Both the position numbers and the translations under genes were made by a program. The notes below the pieces were generated by a model. That model saw only the letters and a program-made list of their open reading frames with translations. It searched no databases and had not been told where the DNA came from. A stretch of 64,000 bases of DNA from Symsagittifera roscoffensis (taxonomy: Eukaryota > Xenacoelomorpha > Acoela > Convolutidae). Where the stretch lies: positions 73,601,345 to 73,665,344 of the forward strand of contig NC_087065.1 in NCBI RefSeq assembly GCF_963678635.1, given 5' to 3'. This document shows positions 46,101 through 54,754 of the stretch, in pieces (within the stretch, counting starts at the first letter, position 1; each line of letters begins with the position of its first letter).

Positions 46101-46528
46101 TCTGTGTTTTCTTCTTCTGTGGACGTGGACCGCTCCCCGGACTCTTGACCTGGTCCCAGGTATTCAGCTTCTTCCTTGAATTCCACTCTCTTTCTCCTGA
46201 CTCTAGTCTGTTCAAGTAATTCAGCTGGGCTTTTTTCAACCAGTGACTGCACCACTTCCTTCCCGTCAAGGTTAGTCTCCTTCGAGGTATTTCTATCACT
46301 GGCTGTCTCGCTCTTTCGCAGTATTGTGACCTCAGGTTGCTCTTTGCAGTTCTTTTGAATCACGGGCTTATCATCTGCTAGTCTCTCGAGTAACCCTTTT
46401 AAGTCTCCGTTTATTTGTGCTTCCCCCGTCTCTACCTGGTTGAGATCGTGGCCTTTTGCTTTGAGCGTCTCCCTCACGATCTTTGACTTGAGCATTATTC
46501 CTATCGGCATCCCTCGGTTCTTTCTCAA
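43118..46528 (-). CDS. Integrase ORF with acidic N-terminus and macro-domain-like C-terminus
   Basis: 1136 codons, open from TTG at 46528 (first ATG 46510). It probably enters by -1 frameshift from pol. Residues 1-300 are an acidic, low-complexity region. At 347-410 is the HHCC-type domain (H at about 367 and 372, C402), but the last cysteine is Tyr (CLAY). The integrase core has Asp433 (QIDH), Asp492 (SDNG) and Glu528 (GLVERQN), a DD35E spacing. A GPF-type segment follows at 665-700. Residues 710-980 are a charged linker. Residues 983-1130 resemble a macro domain of the OARD1/ALC1 kind: ITDSDF, AICITADM, the PPSVAQVPGKYLCFLVTR stretch, a helix with LTRLRDFM, then TEVSMPVYDP and VVFAETEIMVHL. 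The glycine-rich ADP-ribose-binding loops of active macro domains are not kept, so binding or hydrolysis is uncertain. Confidence 0.85.
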   Translation of the reverse strand: MRKNRGMPIGIMLKSKIVRETLKAKGHDLNQVETGEAQINGDLKGLLERLADDKPVIQKNCKEQPEVTILRKSETASDRNTSKETNLDGKEVVQSLVEKSPAELLEQTRVRRKRVEFKEEAEYLGPGQESGERSTSTEEENTEEENTEGENLSGECEMWDEDAEASSDDQDSLCMILAEEKIRHHDRELQTDPSSGTFNLDVQEIRGGEELEGIAVSRKPFRELSCNSNVKTNLVPEDDMRVVRRIVCVKLNDDVHNPGEMNGQIMALKEHVKARYRRSDLIRAQKNDKMTSNLSKWIQTGSKEKGELEEDSYKILSQFYKERKELLYHTADGVVACKRKEEDKILHKHYLIILPQLYQVEVLFRSHDQMGHQGIDKVQQRILHRFDWPGLRKACERWVNACLAYLQVKDPRKLKFPLKSVESSEFNEVVQIDHQKICMTESGYNQILVIIDHFTKLVEAVPCQIASAEETCDHLITHWISRYGCPMTFQSDNGKAFVGDLTKELMKRSHIAQAHSTTYHPQTNGLVERQNRTLVNMLRVYCSRYMTDWDKYLPQVVGAYNSTQHSTTGISPFMMLTGKERAMPLTFFYPEYKGKRTSPQAYVKEAIRRQQEINELCRRNTAQAQMRQRKKYDEKILQAKPYEVGQYVWVFQNVIPPKGTKKLLKKWRGPFMITEVHQQGRFYRLSTGRAAHYENLKPHVPSPEDWCIPKDMEGLEYLLVEPACEVNEKSTRDKNDGNETLSPDDYEKIDADSEAESFVEEDWNNPEQGEVPKWTEPDLSIPAGTRSGNRKRTGMRYNRYGDDFLINKIQPDNLSKELISVGELAADGEWQIIDDNEHYPQEDYSTPERETDLEQSEIERRKNTNLRILEWMRDVKNGSEGGQSIQQVDISAGKYMKTEDPLFGWTATDSPLDIPPDNSDPASSTGTSINIFVRGVGVGLTHTENLMIKKLREVREKCGLELEGEEAEPTIGRNFKTKFEIPNEYSENILITDSDFILSDRTSAICITADMSFKSRLEADFKREYQNVEFLFRQRPGLGGMAALPPSVAQVPGKYLCFLVTRVNDRNTIDPEHVILALTRLRDFMIERRITEVSMPVYDPNRGKLSPRELYAILHVVFAETEIMVHLHKKYYLSIA

Positions 46529-49458
46529 GAATGTTTTTTTTTAGTTTCCTTTGGTAACTCGGTGTGATCTTCTATTGTTTTGCCTGATTTGTCCAACCAT
46601 CTCGTGAGAGGAAGACTGTCATACGTTTCCTTGTCCATGAAGGAGAAGCCATCTTTGATCTCAGGTCTATCTGCCTCCCTCTGTTCTTGTCTCTCGTAGA
46701 ACTCCGTCTTCTTGCTCAAGCTGTCAGCATTTTGATGTTTGTCTCGTGTTCTGTGCTCAATTATCATATTGTATCCGTCCAGGCGAACTATCCATCTCCC
46801 AATGTAACTTTGGTCCATTGAGTATGTCTTCAGCCAGCTTAGTGCCCGGTTGTCGACTCGCAACTTGAATAGCTCACTGCCTAGGTATGCCCTATATTTC
46901 TCGACAAAGGTAACCACCGCGAACATCTCTGCTTTCGGTGCTCCGTACTTCATTTCCGTGTCACTTAGGACTTTGCTCCCGTACGCTATCGGTCTCAAGA
47001 CTGTCTTCCCGTTCCACTCTTGTTCTTGGTGGAGAATTCCAGATATCGCTACTACCGACGCGTCCGTATCCAGTACGTACATCCCCTTCTCTGTTGGCAT
47101 CCCTAGTACTGGTGCCTCGCACAACTCTTTCTTTATTTTCTGGAATGACTCTTCTGCTGCGTTATTCCACGTGAACTTCTTGCCCTTGTGTCTCATTAAC
47201 TGTTGCATCGGATAAACCTTGTCCGCATAGCCTTTGACAAATTCCCTATAGTAATTTGCAAAACCCAAAAAGCTCATCAATTGGTGTTCCGTTTTCGGCG
47301 ATTTCCAAGTTAGAACTGCCTCTACTGCGTCTTGATCTGGTCTGATGCCGTGTTTGTCCACCATCCTCCCCAAGTATTTTATCGAGTCCTTGAGTATCTC
47401 ACACTTTGATGGTTTGCACTTCAGCCCCGACCTCTTCATACACGCAAACACTTCGTCAAGTCTTTCAATGTGGTCCTCTAGTGTGGGTGTCGCTATTACC
47501 ACGTCATCCACATAGCACATTACCAGATTGCCATACTTCTTCGTCACGCCTATCAGCGCGTGTGCCATCAACCGCTGAAACGTGGCTGTGGCATTGCAAA
47601 GTCCAAACGGCATCCGTTTCCATTGAAACAGACCCAACTCGCAGGCAAACCTTGTCTTGTCCCTGTCCTGCTTCCTGAGTGGTACCTGCCAAAAAGCCGA
47701 GCCTAAATCAAGAGTCGTAAAAAATTTTGCATCACCTAACTTCGAGAGGCTCTCATCAATCCTAGGTATGGGGTAGGCATCCTTCACCGTGACGGAGTTC
47801 AGGTATCGAAAGTCACAACAAAACCTCAACTGGTCGCCTTTCTTTTTGGCCATCACTACTCCACACGCCCACGGTGGTTTGGATGGTTCTATCATGTCAT
47901 ACTCTAGTAGCGTTTCAATCTCCTTTCTACACGCATCCGATTTGTGTGGGGTCATGCGCCTCGCCCCCTCCCTGTGCGGTATTGCGTTTTCCTCAAGTTC
48001 TATTTCGTGCTCAACAAAATTACAACACCCGATGTCTGCCTTATGTCTTGAAAAAACTTCTTCGTTCCGTTCTAGTACGTCCTTGATGGCTTCGAGCTGT
48101 TCGTCCGTGAACTTGCCTCTTAGGTGTTCAATATCCGGTAGAACCGGTTTATTACCCTGTATTTTGTCTAATGTGAGCCGTTCCAGGAAATTCGAACAGC
48201 TCGATAGTCCATCGTCCGTCTCTGACTTAAGTGACTTCACAAGACCTGATGAATCTTTTATTTTATTCAATCGTCTCAAGATACAAATTTTGTCCCTATG
48301 ATTGGGACAATCAACAACTTCATTTTGTTTATGGTTTTCAGTCATTTCATATCGAGTTTTAACAGGTAAAGCATATCCCAGTTTCCTCCCCCTCTGTATC
48401 GTGATTGGCATGTCAAGGGTATTCAACAAGACACTCACGCAGAGGCCGCTCTTCGTAATCGAGAAGGATCTTCCTAAAACAGCAGCACTTTGACTATTTG
48501 GGTTTGGGACTACACATACCTGCTTGTTGTCACTTAGTTCATTGTAATTTTTCATTCGTAAGCTTGCAATCGCCACCTCGTTCGCCTTTAGCCTCACCCT
48601 CCTACTCAAGAATACTGGTGCTTTGATTTCATTTGCCATTATTAAATTTACCGGTTTGATTGCGTACCTCCTATCCGGGTTCCGTATCCTGAACATTGCG
48701 TTGTTTAGATCAATCGCTACATCAAAGTTCCTGATGAAGTCTCTGCCTAAAATAAATTGGTCAGACTCATCTAGGTTTTCTACCACAAGAAAGCTCATCC
48801 ACAGGTTACGTTCCCCCAGATTGAGGGCTATTATCGGCGTTCTGCCCAACACCCGCAGGGCCCCTTTGTTTGCAGCTGACAACCGTATTCTCGAATCTAT
48901 CAAATCATCTTTGTTGAAGCCCATTCGTTCCCAAGTTTCGATTGGTATGACACTCAAGACTGCTCCCGTATCGAGTAACCCACGTAACTGAGTCTTTTTG
49001 CCACTTATGTCTAACACATGTCCTGTCACATCTGCCTCTGTCCCGATGTGCATCGCATCTTCTTCAAGCATGGCGCAGTGTCCGATCGATCTCACTTTCA
49101 ACTCTTCTCTTCCCACGTAGATTTGCCCAATTAGGTCTTCATCACATGTTATCATTGTTTTGGTATAGATGTTGATTCCATCTATATTTAGCATCACTTC
49201 ATGTGGACCATAAGCTTCTGTGTACCTGTTATCAACACGTACCGACTTGCTACCCCCTCTCGTGAGTAGTGCTCTCAACGCTCTAGAAGTCGTTTGTGGG
49301 CTTATACAACTCAAGTAATCTGCGTACACATCAATGTGCATTATTGTCTGGTCACTTGGTTCGCTTAAGTTTCTCGTTACTTCGTGGCCGCCCACAGTGA
49401 TTATTGACATTATTCTTGCCCCAATCTTTGTTATGCCAAATGGCTTTCCTGTAACCAT
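46525..49458 (-). CDS. pol: Pol: protease, reverse transcriptase, RNase H
   Basis: 977 codons, intact. It has an aspartic protease with LLDTGAVLSVIP (DTG 163-165) and an RT from ~500 to 680 with RFCCDFRYLN, LDLGSAFWQVPL, MPFGLCNATATFQ and the catalytic YVDD at 649-652. The RT tether and RNase H follow from ~795 with LDTDASVVA, AEMFAVVTF, RVDNRALSWL and NADSLSK. The order is that of Ty3/Gypsy Pol, except that integrase lies in the next ORF. The ATG at 49458 is 37 nt beyond the gag stop and in another frame. An in-frame TAA 3 nt before that ATG rules out a simple frameshift fusion with gag, so reinitiation or another mechanism is needed. Pol ends in KKKHS and TGA just after an A9 run. Confidence 0.93.
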   Translation of the reverse strand: MVTGKPFGITKIGARIMSIITVGGHEVTRNLSEPSDQTIMHIDVYADYLSCISPQTTSRALRALLTRGGSKSVRVDNRYTEAYGPHEVMLNIDGINIYTKTMITCDEDLIGQIYVGREELKVRSIGHCAMLEEDAMHIGTEADVTGHVLDISGKKTQLRGLLDTGAVLSVIPIETWERMGFNKDDLIDSRIRLSAANKGALRVLGRTPIIALNLGERNLWMSFLVVENLDESDQFILGRDFIRNFDVAIDLNNAMFRIRNPDRRYAIKPVNLIMANEIKAPVFLSRRVRLKANEVAIASLRMKNYNELSDNKQVCVVPNPNSQSAAVLGRSFSITKSGLCVSVLLNTLDMPITIQRGRKLGYALPVKTRYEMTENHKQNEVVDCPNHRDKICILRRLNKIKDSSGLVKSLKSETDDGLSSCSNFLERLTLDKIQGNKPVLPDIEHLRGKFTDEQLEAIKDVLERNEEVFSRHKADIGCCNFVEHEIELEENAIPHREGARRMTPHKSDACRKEIETLLEYDMIEPSKPPWACGVVMAKKKGDQLRFCCDFRYLNSVTVKDAYPIPRIDESLSKLGDAKFFTTLDLGSAFWQVPLRKQDRDKTRFACELGLFQWKRMPFGLCNATATFQRLMAHALIGVTKKYGNLVMCYVDDVVIATPTLEDHIERLDEVFACMKRSGLKCKPSKCEILKDSIKYLGRMVDKHGIRPDQDAVEAVLTWKSPKTEHQLMSFLGFANYYREFVKGYADKVYPMQQLMRHKGKKFTWNNAAEESFQKIKKELCEAPVLGMPTEKGMYVLDTDASVVAISGILHQEQEWNGKTVLRPIAYGSKVLSDTEMKYGAPKAEMFAVVTFVEKYRAYLGSELFKLRVDNRALSWLKTYSMDQSYIGRWIVRLDGYNMIIEHRTRDKHQNADSLSKKTEFYERQEQREADRPEIKDGFSFMDKETYDSLPLTRWLDKSGKTIEDHTELPKETKKKHS
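46534..46542 (-). promoter_or_regulatory. Candidate -1 ribosomal frameshift site between pol and integrase ORFs
   Basis: In the element sense the pol codons are ACT AAA AAA AAA CAT TCT TGA. The A9 run contains the slippery heptamer A AAA AAA in the correct phase. A -1 shift here bypasses the TGA and enters the integrase frame (ACA TTC TTG ...). This would make a PR-RT-RH-INT fusion, as is usual for Gypsy elements. Confidence 0.65.
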
Positions 49459-49495
49459 TTTTACAGTGTTGCAGTTTCCATTTTTTGTCGACCCT

Positions 49496-51517
49496 TCAGC
49501 AACTATAGAAGTCGTGTTCCTCCATCTGGTTCATCTCTTCCTCATCGGGTGCATATCCCAAACTCTTCATCCACTGTTTGTATGTCGTGCAATCCGCCGC
49601 ATGATGATCCGCCGACCCGCAGTTAGCACATGACCTGCTTTTGTCCATGTCATCTCTGGGCTTGTACCATGACGACCTCTGTGGCTGACTTCCCCCTTGT
49701 GTGTTCCTGTTGTCTGAGTACGAGTATTTCTTGGGTTTCATCAGCATGTACTCTCTTGACTTCTGCCTCATCTCTTCTGGAGTTGGTGCACTGTCTTTCG
49801 ACAATGTATAGTACGTTGCTAACATCGTTCTCAAGTCATCACTCTTTACCCCATCAATGAACTTTGAGGCGATGCTGAAGTTCCTTCGATTGGTAGATTC
49901 TTCCGGGTCACTCCTTCTTCTCAAGCTCTCAAGATCATCTAGGAACCTGTCTATCGATTCATCGTCCCTTTGTCTCCTCTTTTCAAATCGCATCATTGCT
50001 TGATGACCCTTCATGCCTGAGCCGAATCTGTTTAACAATATTTCAAAGATTTTGTCCGCTGTGTCGCGTTCCTCTTTTTTCTTCGCAACCACGCATTTCA
50101 ATGCCGTTCCTTCCAGATTGCTCAGTATCGCTGTGCATGCCTGCCTCTCATCGTTCAAGTTGTCTTGTTCTAAGTGCAACCTCATGACTTCTACCCAAGT
50201 GTCAATGCATCCATCTGAATCATCTTTGAACTCCTTCGGTTTCTTGAAGATTTTCCTGGATTTGTTGCCTCCTCTGTCACTCGAGTCGGTGTTCCTCGTG
50301 GCGAAGGCTTCTAGCGTCCTGTTCATCATTTCCCAGGTGCTTGCCCAGGTCATGGCATCCGGTCCCACGTTGTTGTGAGTCGTGGAGTCCCCTGGACCAC
50401 TGGTTGTGTTCGCTGTTCCATTTTTTATGATTGCCCTGGCCCCCGCCGGTGCCGTAATCGCGGCCTCCCGGGTTGCTGGTAACGGTGTTGACTGTCGTTT
50501 GTTCCTTTGAGGCTCCACGAAGTCCACTCTATTACCTTGTGTCCTCTCTGCAGCTGGCCTAACTTGTTGTGTTGAATTCCTAAGAATAGCGTCTAGCTTT
50601 GTCTGTATTGCACTTGAGCTCTCAGCCTGTTCCCTACTCATCGTATCCATTCTCGTTTCCAAACACCCTAACTGGCAATTCTCTGTGTCATATCGCTGCT
50701 TCATTTCTTGCATGTCTTTTCTGATGTTCTTTTCTTGCTCTTCATCAGTGGTTTCTACTTTGTCAGACATCTTCTGAAGCTTTTCCTCCGTCGCTCTCGC
50801 TAGATGGAAATAGTTGTCCAAGTAGTCATGTTTGTTGTGTCTCATTTCATTCCTTATCACATTTCTATCCTCTTCGCTGTGCTTCAGTTTCTTATCTATC
50901 TGATCTAGCTTCGCCATCAAGTCGCTTAACTCAAGAGTTGTCGTTCCATGGTCCGTTGTTGTCCTGTAGTTGGTCACTGGTCCCGATTTTCTCTGACCCT
51001 CGTTCTGATCGGTCTCTGTTGTTCTCGTGGATACTGTTCCGAATGTTTTGCTTTTCTCGACTTTCGTCTCCTCCACTGCTGCGTCCTTCGATCTCATTCC
51101 GACCATCATTGCTAATCTTTCAGTAAAAAACGTTCTCTTTTGAGACTCATCCTTCACTGTTTCTGGCGTGTTGCCTGTTGTGTCTTCCACGTTGTCTATC
51201 GGTGAGAACTCTATGGGATTCGGGTTGGGTTCTTCCGCATTAGGCATTGGAGTTGACTCTGTCGTCTTCTTTCCTGCTTCATCCACACTTTGATCAGGTG
51301 TCTCTAGATCAATCTCAATGGTGGGTGCTACTCGTTCCCCTTCCATGCCCTCTCTCGCTTTGTTCTCCGTGGTGCTCCTCGTGCTGACCATACTAACTGA
51401 AAAGTTCTTCTTTGTTACCTTCGGACCCTTTGACGTTGTCCTACGTAGCGACGAATTGTACTTTGTCTTCGCTTCGGTAAATCTTTTTTCAGCTACCGGT
51501 ACCCTGCTCCGCCTCAT
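49496..51517 (-). CDS. gag: Gag with CCHC zinc knuckle
   Basis: 673 codons from an ATG at 51517, intact. The N-terminal 170 residues are polar and low-complexity (the segment IEIDLETPDQSVDEA is kept in element A). A coiled-coil region lies at ~200-300, followed by a linker. The Retrotrans_gag-like core at ~415-570 includes GCIDTWVEVMRLHLEQDN, FGSGMKGHQAMM and FIDGVKSDDLRTML. One CX2CX4HX4C knuckle (C630, C633, H638, C643) lies close to the C-terminus. Gag packages the RNA and forms the particle. Element A carries a broken relative at 1-1984. Confidence 0.92.
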   Translation of the reverse strand: MRRSRVPVAEKRFTEAKTKYNSSLRRTTSKGPKVTKKNFSVSMVSTRSTTENKAREGMEGERVAPTIEIDLETPDQSVDEAGKKTTESTPMPNAEEPNPNPIEFSPIDNVEDTTGNTPETVKDESQKRTFFTERLAMMVGMRSKDAAVEETKVEKSKTFGTVSTRTTETDQNEGQRKSGPVTNYRTTTDHGTTTLELSDLMAKLDQIDKKLKHSEEDRNVIRNEMRHNKHDYLDNYFHLARATEEKLQKMSDKVETTDEEQEKNIRKDMQEMKQRYDTENCQLGCLETRMDTMSREQAESSSAIQTKLDAILRNSTQQVRPAAERTQGNRVDFVEPQRNKRQSTPLPATREAAITAPAGARAIIKNGTANTTSGPGDSTTHNNVGPDAMTWASTWEMMNRTLEAFATRNTDSSDRGGNKSRKIFKKPKEFKDDSDGCIDTWVEVMRLHLEQDNLNDERQACTAILSNLEGTALKCVVAKKKEERDTADKIFEILLNRFGSGMKGHQAMMRFEKRRQRDDESIDRFLDDLESLRRRSDPEESTNRRNFSIASKFIDGVKSDDLRTMLATYYTLSKDSAPTPEEMRQKSREYMLMKPKKYSYSDNRNTQGGSQPQRSSWYKPRDDMDKSRSCANCGSADHHAADCTTYKQWMKSLGYAPDEEEMNQMEEHDFYSC

Positions 51518-51701
51518 TATTTACAATTGTTACTATTTACAGTATTATTATCTACAAAATTCTACTCTAAGGTTAAAACTCCTTTGACAAAAAAAAATAA
51601 AAAGAAATCAACGATTTGCTAAAAACAACTTTTCTTAAGCTCTTGAAAATTTTATATGTTAGTATAGGATAGAGAATATGATTTACAATTGGTTTCTTCA
51701 A
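51518..51701 (-). other. Start of the leader before gag
   Basis: AT-rich untranslated sequence between the gag ATG and the 14-bp minisatellite; no feature seen. Confidence 0.5.
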
Positions 51702-52330
51702 CCTGACTTATGTCCCAAGTTCAACGTCCCAAGACTAGTGTGCCAAGACTAATGTCCCAAGACCAATGGCCCAAGACCAACGTCCCAAGACCACTGTCCC
51801 AAGACTAATGTCCCAAGGCCAATGGCCCAAGACCAACGTCCCAAGACTATTGTCCCAAGACTAATGTCCCAAGACCAATGGCCCAAGACTAATGTCCCAA
51901 GACCACTGTCCCAAGACTAATGTCCCAAGACCAATGTCCCAAGACCACTGTCACAAGACCAATGTCCCAAGACCAATGGCCCAAGACTAATATCCCAAGA
52001 CCAATGTCCTAAGACCAATGTCCCAAGACCAATGTCCCAAGACCACTGTCCCAAGACCAATGTCCCAAGACCAATGTCCCAAGACCAATGGCCCAAGACT
52101 AATGTCCCAAGACCAATGTCCCAAGACCAATGTCCCAAGACCAATGTCCCAAGACCAATGTCCCAAGACCACTGTCCCAAGACCACTGTCCCAAGACCAA
52201 CGTCCCAAGACTGTTTCGTACCAAGACTGCTCTGGTTCAAGACTGTGCCAATGCTGCACTGTCCCAAGACTGTGTTGCTCCAAGACTGTCCCCAGACTGC
52301 AATGTCCCAAGACTTCTTCGGCACTGTCCC
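51702..52330. repeat. 14-bp minisatellite in the element leader
   Basis: More than 40 tandem units of TGTCCCAAGACCAA and close variants (GGCCCAAGACTAAT and others), regular until about 52210 and then degenerate. It occupies the same position as the repeat at 2160-2890 in element A and shares its TGTCCCAAGAC core. The long open frames across it on both strands come from the repeat period and are not genes. Confidence 0.93.
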
Positions 52331-53830
52331 AAGACTCGTCACTGAGTGTCTGGATATCGGGTCTCTTCTTCTTCGTTGTAGGGACTATTGAACCACTGTA
52401 CCTTTTACCACCACTTGAGCTCTAGTAAAAATTTTCCCAAAATCCCTATCTTACTGGTCAAAACCCAAATACTGACCCCCCTGTATTTGAAACTCTAAAT
52501 TCCCCGCAGGTATCTTGTGATCACCTGTTCGTTAAAATACCAACAACAAATTTTCACCAAAACGTAAAATTTTAAACTGGAAAAAGTCTCAAAAACAGAC
52601 GGTTGAATTCTCCTGAAATTCAAGGTCGACTGATGTCAATCTTGTCCGAAAAAATGTCTGGTACCCGATTACCACGCGTTTTCCTCCCCTCTGCTAGCGA
52701 TCTTATGGGGTATCAGAAAAACTGTCTATGTCCGTTCCCCCCTACCGATCCGACCAGGGTACCTACCTTAACCTGATTCTAATTTTGGATGTCCGCTTCC
52801 TATAACCAACGGGTGTAAATATCTAATGTAACTAACTCGACGATGCCGAACAATTAGTTACTCTAATGTGTCCCCCCTTTTTACAATTTATAACCGCTCA
52901 CCTCTAACTTAACCAGCCCCCCTTCTAACCTCCCCCCTCTTTAGCCCCCCTCTTAAGCCTAAAATTACCTTAAGTGCCGGGTGCTAAACCTCTCGAGGGA
53001 AAACCGTAGACCTGTTTCCAGGCCTGCTTGTGCAAAAACTTCCTCAAAACAATGGGACTCCGCTTATCCAACTTTACACTTATCTCCTATAATGTAATGT
53101 GGATTCTAACGATACCCGTTGCTCAACTTGAGAACACCCCTGTGCGTCCTCCTGTGGTGATCCTGTGCTAGTTGTCTCTGTTCTGCACTTGACAGCAGCA
53201 CCACTTTCCCACTTGGCTGGTCACCTCTCTCAGTCAAGTCTCCTAGTGGTCCGGTTCGATCCTTGTGAACCACTTTCCCACTCGGCTGGTCACCCTTTCC
53301 AGTCAAGTCTCCTAGTGGTCCGGTTCGATCCTTGTGAACCACTTTTCCACTCGACTGGTCACCTCTTCCAGTCAAGTCTCCTAGTTGTCCGGCTTGGTTG
53401 CAATCTATCTGAAAACCCTTAACAACGCCCCCCACTCGGGCACCTTATTGAAGTCACTGGTTTAAATTGCTATATTGATCGAAACGATCGGTCTTATAAA
53501 ACAGTATGGGTATACTATTTAATTGATATAAAGGTTTGATACAAATGATCCGGTATCAAAGTCACTGTCTTTTTGTTTTATGGTTTTTGTTCCTTTTTCT
53601 ATACTTTTTTCTTGTTTTTGTTTCCCTAGTTACCCCCCTTTACTCGGTTAGCTAGGCCTCGTTCGGAGAGCGTACCAGGAAGTTTTCTCAAGTTTTCTTA
53701 AAAAGCTATCACGGTACAACCGGAAGGTTTACACGTTCCCGCTGAACCGTACCACCGGTACTCTAGAATGGGCATGCAGCCCGGAGCTGTGTCAAGTGGG
53801 TTCGACTCCGTAGTCATGATGTCGTAAAAA
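52331..53830 (-). other. Distal leader of the large element
   Basis: Untranslated. It contains three copies of a ~66-bp repeat (about 53200-53400, each with AGTCTCCTAGT and a CGGCTGGTCACC-like word). A block next to the PBS (about 53640-53830) is better conserved with element A than its surroundings and can fold through repeated GGTAC/GTACC words. Confidence 0.7.
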
Positions 53831-53845
53831 CACCCAGGAGCGCCA
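53831..53845 (-). promoter_or_regulatory. Candidate primer-binding site
   Basis: The element-sense sequence TGGCGCTCCTGGGTG is identical to that in element A and lies 11 nt inside the LTR. The primer tRNA would have an acceptor end reading GGAGCGCCA. Confidence 0.55.
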
Positions 53846-53856
53846 TAAAAACACTA

Positions 53857-54754
53857 TGTAACAGTCGCCTACTTCGGTCACATATGAGGCTTAAGAAAAA
53901 TAGGCCCTATAACCATTGGCTCAAGAGTCAGGGACACTATCTCTCGTGTTTTTCTACCTCAAGAACGGTCGGAGCCAATTCGGTTCGCTTGCGACATGAG
54001 ACTAGAACCCGTTACAGCTTAAAGGCTACTACCAAAATATCCCCCCACTCTAGAAAATAAGAACGTTCACATACTTAGGTCTCAAAATACCCAAAATACA
54101 CGAACGCCGTTAAAAACAGAGTCGGAACAATCCGTTAAGTTACTTTTTATTGGACAGTGAAACTTTGATCCATTTCAGATGGATCAACCTAAAACTCGCC
54201 TTATCTCAACATAACAATCATAAAACACACTCGAGAAATTTAAACTAGGGACTCACATGTTGATGCACTCGAGTACAAGGAGTAATTAAATTGGTAAGCA
54301 ACTCAAGAATTAGATAATATAACTAGATAAGTTTAATACTGGTCAGTTTTGGTAACAGAAGTAAATTCTGGCTCTAGAATTGGAGTTTTTGTATGAACCA
54401 TTGGGACACTCAAGCTGTCCACCTTTCCATTGAAGGTTCACTCTAGTTTTGTTCCGAATAGTTGTTCTCTCTTCTTTTTATTATCTCTCTTCCTATTCCG
54501 GGATAAGACAGCTCTACTCGTGTCCTATTTTATATCTGGAAATTGCGAATAGCAATTTCCTGCTGTTTTTCTTGAGTATTTTCCCGCAATTGTAAATTCG
54601 GATGTTCTGATTTTTCTCTTTTTGTTTTCAGTTGGTACGAGAAAACTGAGCATGACAGGCTCCATTCGAAATTTTGAAAATTAAAACTCCACTCCAAAAT
54701 CACGTATTTTCGTGTCTCTCAAGGTCAAACTTCCAGACATGACCGACTGGCACA
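53857..54754 (-). repeat. 5' LTR of the large element, 898 bp
   Basis: It has TG at 53857 and CA at 54753-54754. It contains a TATA box and a possible AATAAA signal (54146-54151 on the minus strand) about 375 nt downstream of it, an arrangement fitting U3-R-U5. Confidence 0.93.
54526..54534 (-). promoter_or_regulatory. LTR TATA box
   Basis: TATAAAATA in the element sense, inside the 5' LTR; the same word is at 35972-35980 in the 3' LTR. It is a plausible RNA polymerase II promoter for the genomic transcript. There is no direct evidence for the start site. Confidence 0.5.

Larger units (their letters stand above)
35303..54754 (-). mobile_element. 19.45-kb Gypsy-type LTR retrotransposon with macro-like and SGNH domains
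   Basis: Two 898-bp LTRs (35303-36200 and 53857-54754) with TG...CA ends enclose, in element order, a PBS, a 2.3-kb leader, gag (49496-51517), pol (46525-49458), an integrase ORF with a macro-like tail (43118-46528), a spacer and ORF4 (37819-42654) with an SGNH hydrolase. A 3' UTR and polypurine tract follow. Only three differences between outer LTRs were seen by eye, and gag, pol and the integrase ORF are intact, so the insertion is young. The coding part is GC-richer than the surrounding host DNA. Pol order (PR-RT-RH-INT) makes it Ty3/Gypsy. The extra ORF in the env position and the enlarged size are unusual for the group. Confidence 0.93.

Noticed and set aside
51917-52425. Overlapping open frames on both strands (VLGHWSWDIGLGT and CPKTNVPRPMSQDQ repeats)
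   Set aside because: They are products of the 14-bp minisatellite, which stays open in several frames; there are no start context or domain features.
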